Positions 11,781 to 24,324 of a stretch of 64,000 bases of DNA are shown here, piece after piece. The notes under the pieces were generated by a model. The model was not told the origin of the DNA. It did not search any database and saw nothing but the letters and a program-made list of their open reading frames with translations. The stretch is from Labia minor (lineage: Eukaryota > Arthropoda > Insecta > Dermaptera > Spongiphoridae): contig OY720344.1 of assembly GCA_963082975.1 (NCBI GenBank), forward strand, positions 60,602,546 to 60,666,545, given 5' to 3'. Numbering within the stretch: the first letter of the stretch is position 1; the number at the start of each line of letters is the position of its first letter. The translations under genes were made by a program, and so were the position numbers.

Positions 11781-14700
11781 CTTTCAGGTGTATGTATGTG
11801 TGTGTGGTTTAAATAATATCAAAAATGATATGTATTCATTCAACTTAAAAGTTTTAAACGGCAATAGCAAGATTCTAACCATCCCTATCATGAGTCACCA
11901 TCCATCCAATTCTTATCTTCTCTCAATTCCCTCACATTTACGTTTCTATTATATACCGACAAGTAGTTTCGCCTCAGATATTCTCATAAATAAATTTTTC
12001 ATTTTTAAAGCTATTCTTCACCTATTTGAGTCACATGTAAATCCCATAGTAACCTTGATTCTAGCTATTTTTTGAGGTGCAATTCACGGTTTAGGATTTC
12101 ACCCATTCTCCTGTTATCTATTCTTTTTTCGGGTCAATTGCAATTTAAATATTTATCTATATCTTTAAAAAAAGTAAAAATAATTTATTATTAAAAAACT
12201 CATAGAAAGTGTTTGAAATTTAAAACTTTGTCGATTTTATGCTAGAGGAAGTGAAAAAACAGTACCTATAGTAGAGAGGCATTGATTTTTTTTTTAGTTT
12301 AATTAAACTTTTCTCTTAATTGTAAAACGTGATTTTCATACTAAATAAATAAAATAAATAAACAAGAAAAAGTCATGTTAAAAAGGATCTTTTGGTATGA
12401 ATTCCGAATGAGAAAAGTCTTATTGGAAATGTTAGAAGGTAATTAAGTGTACTTTTTGTTAATGTTTATCTTTTTCATCTTAATTAAACTAATACTAGAG
12501 TATTATATTTTTAAATTTCAAATAAATAAGTTTTTATTATATACCTGATAACCTGGAACCTGTCAGTATGTAAAGAAAAGTATATATATATTATTTATTT
12601 GTTTGCTAAGGACTATTTTGGTTCCAAAATGATACACTTAAAATTAATTTGCTGGACTGGTTAATAGGAATATTTTTTAAGATGTGGTTGTGGTGGTGGT
12701 TTCCAATGATACCCAATTTCACAATTGAAACTTGAAAAAATCATTTTATAATGTAATTTGTTTCTAAATATTTCTTGTTAATAATATATATTTTATGATA
12801 ATTTTTTTTAATTTAAATAGATGATGATAAAAAATTGTTTAATATAAATTTTATTTTTTTCAATCACTATAATTAAATAAATAAATAAAAACATAATAAT
12901 CTTTAATTTTGCTTATTGTGTACATATATATGAATATAAAATTAAAGATTTAATAAATATGATATACCATATAATTTTAATTAGTTTTAAAATTATTTGT
13001 TTAATATAGGATTTATTTATAGAGAGATAAAATTATAATTACTTATACTTAACCCTCTCCCAACATCTCGAAGAAGTTGAATGTCAAAGGTTGACGATGA
13101 AAAGAATAAAAAAAAATTAATTAAAAAAATTAATTAATTTTTTACATTCTCCAACTCTTTTACTTTTTCTGTTACTCTCTCTCTCTCTTTCTATCTCTCT
13201 TTCAATATATATATATTCAAGAAATTAAGATTATTGAAAAAAATGATTTCTGAATTTAAATTTATTTATTTATTTTTTAACTTGTCATTTACAAAAACAG
13301 GATTTTATTATTAATTTACATATTTTCTATTTATATCTTTTATATAAATATATATTATTAATTATTTTTTTAAATTTGATATGTTTTAAATTATATGATA
13401 TATTAATTTGTTTGTTTGTTTTTTTTTTAATTTATTATTTTATTTATAAATATGTAATAATCAGAAATTATTACAACTGAATTATAAAAAGTTATTTTTT
13501 TTTAAATTATATTTGTAAAATTGTAAAAATTTAGTTAAAATTTTAAAATAAATTTAAGAGTATGATTTATATTATCTGAGAACTGGTTCTAATCCATTAA
13601 TTATATAAATATTGTTCAATAGTTAAAATATTGCAAAAAAAAAAAAAAATAAGATTGTCCTTTTGGAAAGAAGTGTGAGGGTGGAGAAATAAGTTGATAG
13701 GGATTGAGGGATGAGGATGTAAGGGTCAGATAGGCAACCCAAAAGTAAGTTTTCAAAGAGAGAAAGAGAATGAATTCCACTCAAGTTGGTCAATTGGATA
13801 CGACAAGAGAAACTCAATCAAATACAAACTACTCTCTCTCTCTCTCTGCTCATACTGTGATTGAAGTCCTTCCTATATACTCCTACTCCCTCTAGGGACT
13901 AAGTTAATTGCAGCTTCTTTGTCCCCCAAGGGAAGAGGAGAGTTGAAGGGTTGTTGGGAGGTGGGAGTTATGTGACGTAAAAGGCCTCCCTCTTACTGGT
14001 GGCCTAATTAATGTCGCAATCGTTGCATTGTATCCCCCCAGTCTTTCTATCATTTGTCAATCTTCTTGTTACTGAAGAAAGAGAAAAAAATTGGGTAAAT
14101 TCTACTTTTCAGCAAATTAATCGAGTAGAAAAATGAGACTAATTTCTTTTTTACTGCACAGAAAACAATTATATTCTTGTTATAAAATAAACAAAATAAA
14201 TTAATAATTAATATTTAAATTACTCTGAAATATTTTTCCATATATTGAAAAAAAATAATTTCAAAATAAGAACATTAAAACCTATGGTTAGAGGTATCTA
14301 TGTATAAATATAATAAATAATTTATTTTTATCATTATTAAATAAATTTTATATATAATATATATTTGATATTAATCTACAGAATATATATTTATATAAAA
14401 TTGAACTTTACCGAAAAGTAATTCAAAAAGTTTTTTTTATACTTGTTCAAGTAATCTATTTGTGGAAATGAAAAGAAGAAGGAGAAAGAGAACGAATAAG
14501 AGAAAATATAAAAAAATGCACGGTTTTATCAAAGATCAGTTATTTCTCTCTTTCTCTCTCACTCTCGGTTTAATTTTACCCTCTTTCAACTTTCTCAATA
14601 TTACTAAAAAAATAAAAAAAATTAAATAAAAAATGAAAACCACCACGTTATCAAGTTTTCTGTTTGATGAGAACTTAATTTAATTAAGAATCAATAATTC

Positions 14701-16412
14701 CATTTAAAACCTTTTTTTACTTTTATTATTAATTTTCATTGGAATATTTTATTATTATAAATACAAATATAAATCTTTTATAAGTAACTTTATAAATATA
14801 AATATATATATATAAAAATAATTATATATTTTATATTTTTATTATAAACACAGCCAATAAGTTAGACCGATTTCGAAAATTTTCTATTCTTCCTCTTACG
14901 GAAAAGATTGAATTTTATTATTGTGAAGTCAGTCAAGATTACTGAGTAGTATTTTTTAACATATAAGATTATATATATATATGTATATTATATAAAATTT
15001 TATTATTTATTTAATTGATATTTATTATTTAAAAGTAGGGAGATGTTTCAGATTAATGATTATGAATATACTTTTTATAAGCTTCTACATTATAATAAAA
15101 AAACATGCATTTTCAAAGAATGAAAATGTTTGGGAGAAATTATTGAATAATTAAACTAAATAACTTAAAATAAATCTAGCAAATTGACCGATCTTGACAA
15201 GTGTTTTTTTAGCAATTATTATGGTAGGAAATTTTACTTACTTACAAATTAAATATTCATACTCAAATATACAATTAACTTTCTTTGAATATTAAAATTT
15301 AATTTAAAATTCAACTGAAGCTTAAAATAATATAATAATGATAATAATAAATAAATAAAATATATTTCAACATTACTAGACTTAAGACGTTACATAAAGT
15401 GACAGATCCTGACACTGATGAATATATTTGATATTCTTAAATGTATGTAGTTTGAGTCATTTTGAAGAAAACTAAGTTAAGCCACTTAGTATAATTCCCT
15501 TATAATATAGAGCAGAAGTTACGCCAAACGTCACACTCAATTTATTCAAATTAACATTGTTTTATCATTTTTGAGTTATATTTCTTGCAAATTATATATA
15601 TTTAAATAAAATATATATAATATTATATTTAAAAATAAAAGATTAGTCAATTAATCCATTAACTTTGATGACAACAATTTCAATAGATGGTGCTATCCAA
15701 ACAACTGTTCATTTTTTTCCTACTATTAATCAAAAATTAATCTCAATATATTATTAAATCAATATATGTGTGCCTTATTTAATATAAAATTTACCTCAAA
15801 ATTACTTACATTTCAGATGATTATTTCAGTTAAGATGTATTCAAATTATATATAACTCACCTGAAACAAAAAAAAATATTATAATTTTAATTAAAATTAT
15901 ATATTTTTATATATTAAAAAAATTATTGAATAATAGATAAATTTTTCATAACTAAATTATTATATTAATTAAAAAGACAGTAATCTACTAATGGTATAAT
16001 ATAAAATTATTAAAAAAATACATTAATATCATTCAAAGCTCTCCATAAAAAATAAATAAAATAAGAAAAAAAGTTATAATAATATAGTAATATTTTTTAT
16101 TAAAAAAGATTCATTTTTTTCTTAAAAGAAATATGAAAAAAGAGAAAGTGATGAGTAGTACAAAAAGTGAAGCGAATAGGGACATAACTTTAATGGTAGA
16201 CAAAAAATACAATAACCCGTAGGGCAATAAAATAAAATTCTAAAATGATCATTATACTATGCAAATCAAAGTTATATGTGATATATACATATATAAAGTT
16301 CAACAAGAACAAACAGTAGTAAACATAATAATAAAGAAAAAGCAAACAAAAATATTCCTTTTTTAATAACTTAACCAAAAAATGTCAATTTTTGTAGTTT
16401 ATTTATTATATA
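11781..16412. other. AT-rich intergenic DNA
   Basis: Mostly low-complexity A/T sequence. Two islands stand out: 11870-12130, with an accidental 95-codon frame and no family I recognise, and 13640-14090, with GGCCTCCCTCTTACTGGTGG and TTAATGTCGCAATCGTTGCA, non-repetitive and possibly conserved non-coding. Everything else looks like neutral spacer. Confidence 0.45.
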
Positions 16413-16935
16413 TGTAGGGTTGGTGGCTTTCAAGCTTTAAATAAAATATCGCTTTGTTGAAAAATGTAGCAAAATATTAGCAAAATAATATTGTTTTTGT
16501 ATAAAAATATAATAGCAAAAATATCGTTTTTGTTTAAAAATATATACACAAGTTAAATTTAACTTCTTGATGAGTGTCGTCTTCTGAAATAATCGTTGTC
16601 TTCTGTCCTTCGTATAGAGTCTTCGAATGGGGTCTCTTAATTTGACGTCTGAATCATGAATGCTGCTGTCTGAGCAAATTCGTAGCATTTTCTACCCTTC
16701 TGGTGTCGTCTTGACGCAGTGGTGGTGGCGCTCGGCGACCAATCGGGTGACAGACGCTATGCGAGGAGCCAATAGATGACTGTTATTATCACCAATCGTA
16801 GGCTTGAGAGAGGGGGCACCGAGGTCTTAAATATTAGTCGGAGGGCAATGAGAATTCACCCAGTTGCTCCAAGAACATCTTAATCGAAGGAATCAAAAAA
16901 AAAAAATATAAATTCCTATTTTTTCAAATCCCACA
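16413..16935 (+). mobile_element. possible solo LTR
   Basis: The block starts TGTAGGG and ends CCCACA, so it has the TG...CA form with short inverted ends, flanked on both sides by TATA (16409-16412, 16936-16939) as a possible 4-bp duplication. Inside is a GC-richer promoter-like part (16680-16880) with TTAAATATTA followed by GAATTCACCCAGTTGCTCC. No internal retroelement domain is present. Because the flanks are AT-rich the 4-bp match is weak evidence. Confidence 0.35.
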
Positions 16936-16939
16936 TATA

Positions 16940-17636
16940 TTAAATTATTTTTATTATTCTATTTAATTATTAGTTTAATATATCTATCTTATTATAGAGA
17001 TAAAATACATAAATTCACATATCTATATAATGGAATCTGTGTATGAATATTAGGTAAATAAATCTATGCCGAATGCAATGAATTTGGGAACTTACAAAAG
17101 ACAATTTTATTTTTTTCGAAAAGAAACCCAAAATCATTAGATCCAAAATTTTTTGATATGGAAATGCTTTTATATAAAAAATCTAAACAAAACCCTAACG
17201 TTTAACAATTTAAAAATTTAATTTAAAAACATTTTAAATTAATGGTAAATTTAATTTAATGATTTAAATTAAATAAAGTATTTCTTTTTAAATCTTTTAA
17301 CAAGTAATTGAGAATTTATGTGAAGAATTTTATACTAATGTATGAAAATATTATACCCTTTTTAAATTTAGCTTTTCTCTATTCATTATTCTTATCATAG
17401 AGGTTTAAAAGGTAAATTATTTTAAAAATGATTATAACTAAAATTTTATTTCTAATTTTAATTTGATTTTATTGTAAATTCTTGTATAATTTAGTTGTTA
17501 TATAAATAAGTTTTTTTTTTTATATTGTCTAAAATATTTTTAATATGTGAAATATAAAAATATTAATCTACTCTTTCTATGTATTTTTGTAATTATTGAT
17601 AAATTTAAATATATTTAATTTAAAAATAAATAAATC
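16940..17636. other. AT-rich spacer
   Basis: Low-complexity A/T sequence; no gene or repeat recognised. Confidence 0.5.
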
Positions 17637-18312
17637 TCAAGTATACGAGTTACAAAACATCCGCCATGTAACATTTTTTTTCAAATGGCTGCCTTGGCTG
17701 GCCTTGCAATACGCCATACGGTCGGTCCAATTTTTGAGTACATTTGTGATAGTATACGGCTCTATTTTAGCTATTTCTGCACGAATGTTGTCCTTCAAAG
17801 CTTGAATTGTCTCTGGTTTGTCTGCATAACATTTGTCTTTGACGGCTCCCCACAAATAATAGTCTAACGGTGTCAAACCGCAGCTCCGAGGCGGCCAAAC
17901 GACATCAGAATTTCTGCTGATAATTTGGTCTCCGAAGACAGTGCGCAAAAGATCGATTGTAAGTTTAGCTGTGTGACACGGAGCGCCGTCTTGTTGGAAC
18001 CAAATATTGTCCAAGTCTTCCTCTTCAGGTTTCGGGAACAACCAGTCAGAAATCATGGCGCGATAGCAGTCGCCATTAACCGTAACGGCGGCTCCCTCAT
18101 TTTGGAAGAAAAATGGCCCAATGATGCCGCCAGACCAAAATCCGCACCAAACCATCACTCTCTGAGGATGCATTGTCTTCTCTATGATAACGTGTGGGTT
18201 TTCCGTCCCCCAGATGCGACAATTATGTTTGTTGACGTATCCGCCAATATGGAAATGCGCCTCAACCGAAAAGATCATTTTTTGGCCAAAATCGAGGTCT
18301 CCTTCAATGGAG
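17637..18312 (-). pseudogene. mariner-type transposase fragment, catalytic Asp lost
   Basis: On the minus strand this encodes the C-terminal two thirds of a Tc1/mariner-superfamily transposase: FSVEAHFHIGGYVN, then CRIWGTENP, VMVWCGFWSGGIIGP, IWFQQDGAPCHTA (second Asp) and LTPLDYYLWGAVKD (third Asp), ending near YCKASQGS. The usual FSDEAHF block, which carries the first catalytic Asp, reads FSVEAHF, so the enzyme would be dead even if complete. The N-terminal DNA-binding half is absent because the fragment joins another at 18312/18313. After CKASQGSHLK the original 3' end is deleted, so the frame runs on to 17637. Confidence 0.85.
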
Positions 18313-18475
18313 TAATGCAAGGCCAGCCAAGGCAGCTATTTCAATGAAATAGTATTTCATAAATAATCGGAAGGTCTATACTTCACTATGAAAAAATAAA
18401 TTTGAAAATTCATCCAACCGTTTTTGTTTTATTGCATTTAAAAAAAATGTTACATTGCGGACCCTAAAGTTTTGT
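18313..18475 (+). pseudogene. mariner 3'-end fragment in opposite orientation
   Basis: On the plus strand the first bases encode CKASQGSYFNEIVFHK and a stop, the same C-terminus as the neighbouring minus-strand fragment. About 110 bases follow, ending AAAAAAAATGTTACATTGCGG, which mirrors CCGCCATGTAACATTTTTTTT at 17660-17680. Two copies therefore meet back to back with both 3' ends outward. Confidence 0.75.
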
Positions 18476-18479
18476 TTTG

Positions 18480-19111
18480 TTTTTAATTTTTCTCGTTAAA
18501 TTTTCTCGTGATTGTTTTCCAGATAATTAATTTATTTAGTGGGAGGAGAAATCAAATATTTCTCTTATATCATTTGCTTGATAATTCCAGGAAAAGTATT
18601 ACTATTTGCTATTTATTTTGTATTTACTATTTATCTTAAAATTTTGGGAAGTGCCGACCAGTCTTAATATTATTATAGTTATTACTTAGAACTCGAGGCA
18701 CCTCAGCAAAGAAGATCATAATCGGGATATCAATATCATCTCTATCGTGATTAATTGCATTCTTAACCAATTTAATCAAGGAGAATTTAGTCTTATTCAT
18801 CGGGGACAGCGAGGCAAATAATTTACAACTTCTTATTGTGACGCTCCCTGAATAGATTACTTACATAGAAAGAGTTTGTTCCCCAACTAAAAAACTCCCT
18901 TCTCAACAATCAATCAACCCCAACCATAAATGAATAAAATATATGTTACAGTCTAATAAACAAATAATAATAAGTAATAAACTATAAAACAAATAATAAC
19001 AATAAAAAGAAAATAATCCATATATACAAATAAATACTTAATAAAACAATAATTTAAATATAAATATTAGATTTTGTTTAATAATTAACAAAGTACTTTA
19101 AGAAATTCTCA
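18480..19111. other. spacer with a balanced-composition island
   Basis: 18650-18900 is non-repetitive, for example GAACTCGAGGCACCTCAGCA, without a usable frame. The remainder is A/T rich. Confidence 0.4.
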
Positions 19112-19144
19112 TCGTCGGTCGGTTCTGTGCCTGGCCACAGCTCA
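19112..19144 (+). repeat. Family A terminal stub
   Basis: Only the last 33 bases of a Family A copy are present (TCGTCGGTCGGTTC...CTGGCCACAGCTCA), immediately before a full copy. This gives a tail-to-head junction of two copies in the same orientation. Confidence 0.7.
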
Positions 19145-19771
19145 TTTTTACCGACCGACGATAGTAAGGGAGGTATTGTTTTCACACCAAATTTCACATG
19201 TGGAGATTTTTACATATCTCCACGAATCATGCATTTTCTAAAGAGAAAAAAGTATTTTTAGCATGATGTCTGTCCGTCCGTCCGTCCGTATAGATGTGTA
19301 CAGCCTGAACGGCTCAACGGATTTTGATGAAATTTGGTATATTTACTTAATGCATCAGTGGGATGAATTGATCAACTTTTGGTGCAAATCCGGAAACCGG
19401 AAGTGGTAGTATTAGCGATCGACGATAGGAAGGGAAGGGTTATTTTCACACCAAATTTCACGTGAGGAGATTTTTTATATATCACCACGAATCATGCATT
19501 TTGTATTGGTTTTATCCTCGGGAAAATCATATTTATTAGTTTTTTCTTGATTTAAAATTATATGACGTCATCCAGCCATTCATGACGTCACAGCCTGGTC
19601 TTGCATATATATTATAAATAAAATAAAATTAAAAATATTTATGTTATATCCATATCTGTTTTTTATTACATTAATAGATACATTTAAATTATTTGAAATT
19701 GTTTCTATAGCTGGAAATTAATTTATTTCAAACCGTCGGTCGGTTCGGACCTGGCCACAGGTCAACTTATT
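19145..19771 (+). repeat. Family A repeat, copy 5 (best preserved)
   Basis: Full length. First unit at 19149-19255, (GTCC)n at about 19271-19287, core with CCTGAACGGCTCAACGGATT, second unit at about 19417-19520, two perfect TGACGTCA palindromes (19563-19570, 19583-19590) and the terminal hairpin GACCTGGCCACAGGTC. The best template here for describing the family. Confidence 0.88.
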
Positions 19772-20939
19772 TATATAGAAATTCCCCTCGGAAAAATATA
19801 GTGGTCAATTTGTTGAATTTCCTTTAAAATAAAATGAAATAATAATATGCCACTACTTGATGTTAAGACTATAAATTTGCCAATTTTATTCTAAATATAT
19901 ATATTTTTAATACAAATTAATATATTAAATTAAACATTTCACAATATATATATATATATATATATATAAAATTGTAATAATATAATTGAGAACTATTATT
20001 ATTATTAATATTATTATTAGATTTTTTTTTGTCATCAAATGTCAATATTCAAAATTTTCTGAGGTGGAAATCTTATTTGACAAGACACTATATATATATA
20101 TATATATATAGTAGAGTAGATACCACATTAATATAGATTGGAAATCTCTTTCTCACTGACAAGAAATTCTCTCTCTTTCTTTCTCTTTTATTTCCCACTT
20201 TTATCTCACTCACTCAACTTCTTTTTTTCTCTCTCTACTTCTTCGTTTATGAATTATATCTTTCATTTGCATCCATCTTATATTAATCTCCTTCCTCTTC
20301 TTTTCCTATATATTTTACCATTCATCGATCCATCTTTTTTTATTTATCTCTTAAGAAAATTTCATATAAAAAAAAAAATCTTTTTGAATTTGTTTAATTT
20401 TTCAAAAACCTTAATTGAAAACGGTAAATATAAAATGAAAAAAATTGGAGAAGAAAATACAAAATATAGCTACTCTATTGTTAGGCATGTCAATTATTTA
20501 TAACAAAACGCATTATACATATACAAATTCATTTTATACATTTAATTGAATATATTTAAGTGTTAGAATTAATGTATATACACACTAATTTTGAAAAAAA
20601 AATACTTCCTATTCTTCTCCCCCTTACTCACCCATACATCATCTACTCATTTTCTATATTAAAGCTCACAATCTATTTAATTAAACAACTTCTTGATTAA
20701 ATGCCCGTTGTTTTCAATTAATTCTAATGTAGATATTGTTTTCAATTATAAATGTTCAAGAGAATGCGATTGTTGCTTAACAAGTTTTCATAATAAAGAG
20801 AGTGGAGGTGATAATAAAGTTGTTTAAAGTATATGTAAGTATGCTTAAAAGGGAGAGAGAGAGAGAGAGAAAGAGAGAGGAAATCATTCTATATATAAAC
20901 ATAAAAGTTTTACTTTATATATATACACATATTAAATTA

Positions 20940-20986
<47 letters not shown>

Positions 20987-22385
20987 ATTAAACCCGCAAT
21001 AGTGAAAATTCTAATCATCAATGTAATCAAACCTCTCATATTATTACTAATAGTTATAAAGTTTTTATCACTTTAGATTAATTTCGATAGGAAAATTACC
21101 TTCCCTTCCTCTCTCACTTCCTATAAACTAATATCCGTTTATATTTGTAATTAAAATTTCCTACTCAATTATTAGATTCCAAACAACACTCCATTATTTT
21201 GAAATAATTATTAAAAATTAATGATTTTAATTATTATTTAATTTTAGTAAATAATTATAAATGAAATTATATAAAATGCAAACCCTTTAATCATATAATT
21301 AAATACATATATTAAATATAATAATATGTAAATAAATTAATTATTGCTTATATATAGATATAATCTATTAATCAATTAAAAGTAAATTTTTAATTATATA
21401 TATATATATGTATAAATTGTAATTTAAATTAAATTTTTATATTGTGAAAAAAATTAATAGTTCTGGTCGTTTTAAGATAAAATCAAGATGTTTTTGTCAC
21501 CTAAATAAGTATGTAGTTTTTTCATCTTTCAACTTTAAATATATATATATAACTTTCTTCACTCATTTAGTCCCTCTCTTTTTCTCTCTATTAAATAATT
21601 CTGGTTAATAGTATTAGACCCTAGAAAGTTTTTTTTTTCAAAATTAAAAAGTTTTCAACATTATTAATCTTCCCAACTTTAATGGACTTAATAAGAAAAA
21701 AAATATTAAATGAAAAATTATTCTCTTTAGAATCTAACACTCGCACATATGGATATATATTATTAGATAATTATCTTTTTTCAATCTATTTATATTTCTG
21801 AACTTAATAACAGCATTTAACAATCTTATTATAAATTTATATTTTGAGTTGAAAAATCAATCCATAAAAAGTTTTCACGAAAAAAAAAATATTATTTTTT
21901 TAATTTAATAAAAGTAATTAATCAACAGGTGTTTATATAAATATTGAGATCCAATCATCGCAATGAATTAAGTAGCTTATTAATTTACTATGGTATTTAG
22001 GTATATAATTATTCTGAATATATTGTGAGAATAATAAAAAAACTATCACCTACTTAGAGATTAGAACATGAATAAAATATTTAATTTATCTGTAAAAAAA
22101 ATTAATATTGATTTTTAATATTCGATTTTAAAAATAAAAATTGTATACCAATAGAAAAAAGAGATTAGTCGGTGTGTGATAGGTTTTATAATTCTGAATA
22201 AAACATAAATATACCTGTAACAGCGAGTGGAGGCGAATTTGAATGGGATGTAGAAATTGCATATGCCGTTCATCATGTAACATCAATAACCTAGTTTATT
22301 TTAAAGGTCACTGGTTGCCTAAATCAATTATTTTTAACAAATAAGTAAAATTCATTTTAAAGATAAGCCTCTTGTAAAAAAATAT
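19772..22385. other. AT-rich DNA with microsatellites
   Basis: Contains (TA)n tracts at about 19944-19968, 20089-20110 and 20942-20984, and a (GA)n tract at 20849-20880. The 121-codon frame at 20138-20503 is Phe/Leu/Ser/Lys-rich translation of a pyrimidine tract and not a credible gene. The stretch 22195-22300 is more balanced (ACAGCGAGTGGAGGCGAATT) and unidentified. Confidence 0.5.
20942..20984. repeat. (TA)n microsatellite
   Basis: About 21 consecutive TA dinucleotides with one interruption near the start. Confidence 0.9.
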
Positions 22386-22992
22386 ATTTTTACCGACGAT
22401 AGTAAGGGAGTTATTGTTTTCACATGTGGAGATTTTTACATATCTCCACGAATCATGCATTTTCTTAACAGAAAAAAGTATTTTAAGCATGATGTCTGTC
22501 CGTCCGTCGGTCCTTCCGTATAGATGTGTACAGCTTGAACGGCTTAACGAATTTTGATGAAATTAGGTATATTTACTTAATGCATCAGTATGATGAATTG
22601 ATCAACTTTTGGTGCAAATCCGGAAACCGAAAGTGGTAGTATTAGCGATCGACGATAGGAAGGAAAGGGTTATTTTCACACCAAAGGAGATTTTTTTATA
22701 TATCACCACGAATCATGCACTTTGTATTGGTTTTATCCTCGAGAAATATCATCTTTATTAGTTTTTTCTTAATTTAAAATTATATGACGTCATCCAGCCA
22801 TCCATGGCGTCACAGCCTGTTCTTACATATATATTATAAATAAAATAAAATTAAAAATATTTATGTTATATCCATATCTGTTTTTTATTACATTAATAGA
22901 TTTATAAAAATTATTTGAAATTGTTTCTGTAGCTGGAAATTAATTTACTTCAAACCGTCGGTCGGTTCGGACCTGACCACAGGTCAACTTAT
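22386..22992 (+). repeat. Family A repeat, copy 6
   Basis: Near full length with small losses: one ACCG unit missing at the start, a deletion of the AATTTCACATG segment in both internal units, and one of two CRE-type palindromes mutated (GGCGTCAC). Ends GGTCAACTTATT. Confidence 0.85.
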
Positions 22993-23673
22993 TTTTAAAT
23001 ATTTTAGAAATATAATTAATTAATTATTTTTATCCTTCCAAGTTCTATTTAAGATTATTTCTTTTTCTATATATATATTTAATATTTAATATATTTTTTT
23101 CAAAATAAATAAATTAAATAAATAATAGAAGATAAATACTAAATAAAAAATAAATAAAAGTATAACTTAAAATAAAATATAAATAAATAAATTTATATAT
23201 AAATACGATAACAAAAATAAAATTAGATAACGATAATTAAATAAATAAATACGTTCTTTAAATACAGAATAAATAAATATAAATGATAAATATACAAATA
23301 TAGCTATGTTAATTAATTTATAGCTAATATGCTAAAAAAATATATATAATATTCAGTCATTATTAAAATTATTAAGGCACTGAGGGAGTTATTAAAAGGT
23401 TCATAAGATAGTTTTAATAATAATAATGTTAGGTTAGAATTACACATCCTTTCTAATTGACATGTTTTTTTGTTAATAATATAGGAGTGGAAGGGAGAGG
23501 TTATCACTATATTAATACCACCGGTTTCTATTTTTTGACTCATGCAATTATTTAAGTTCACTAGTCATTGTTAGGTTAAATCCAGAACAGTTTTTTATAT
23601 AAAAGATTTTTGGCTTTGTCCATTTTGTGATAAGTTAAAAGAAATACTGAACTACTCGACTTGAGAATAAAGG
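22993..23673. other. AT-rich spacer
   Basis: A/T low complexity; no gene recognised. Confidence 0.5.
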
Positions 23674-23681
23674 TTCTAAAC

Positions 23682-24316
23682 CAGGGGTCGGCACACTTTT
23701 TTAGGAAAGGGCCAAATATAAAAATTTTAAAGATCTGGGGGCAGTTATGTTAGAATATATATTTTACGGTGCTAACAAAAAATCTTATAAAAAATAAATT
23801 TTAAAATAATTAATTAAATAATAACTTTGCATTCAAGTGATGAATGTAATTGTTTTTTTTTTGAGATATTATTTCATCATAATTGGGTACAAAGTTAATA
23901 CTTCTTATAATTAAAGTTGTTTGCAAATGTTCATCTGTTAATAATGATCTCTATTGCGATTTTGTAAACATTTTCGAAAATGTCTTTTCACATTGGTATG
24001 TACTTCCAAATACTGAAATAAACCCTCGTGCATATGATTGATTTTAATTGACCGTATTCAATTTCGGAGAAAGATATTAATAGAATTGTATTAGATCCAT
24101 ACCTATAAACTTCGATTTTAGTGTATCATCATTTTGCACATCAATGACTTCTAACTGAAGTTCTGACAGAAGTTCATCGATCGTACACTCAAATGGATTT
24201 TGAAATATGAAAAATTATTTTGCATTTTCATCAAAAATGACAATATTTATCCAAGGACCGGGTAAAAATAGATTGCGGGCCGGATTTGGCCCGAGGGCCG
24301 TATTTGCCGACCCCTG
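23682..24316. mobile_element. hAT MITE, 635 bp, CAGGGGTCGGC type
   Basis: The ends are CAGGGGTCGGCACACTTT and the inverse TATTTGCCGACCCCTG, with an identical 8-bp flanking repeat TTCTAAAC at 23674-23681 and 24317-24324. This is the hAT signature. Subterminal GGGCCAAAT and GGATTTGGCCCGAGGGCC palindromes are visible. Internal sequence is degenerate with no transposase frame, so it would depend on an autonomous relative. It differs in end sequence from the other hAT elements here. Confidence 0.88.
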
Positions 24317-24324
24317 TTCTAAAC

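Noticed and set aside
11788..12075. 95-codon frame
   Set aside because: No recognised family and no conserved motif; lies next to a repeat-like segment and is within chance length for this composition.
17685..18347. Plus-strand frames of 60-140 codons
   Set aside because: Antisense to the mariner transposase fragment.
20138..20503. 121-codon plus-strand frame
   Set aside because: Ser/Phe/Leu/Lys composition comes from a pyrimidine tract and A runs; no domain and no start context.
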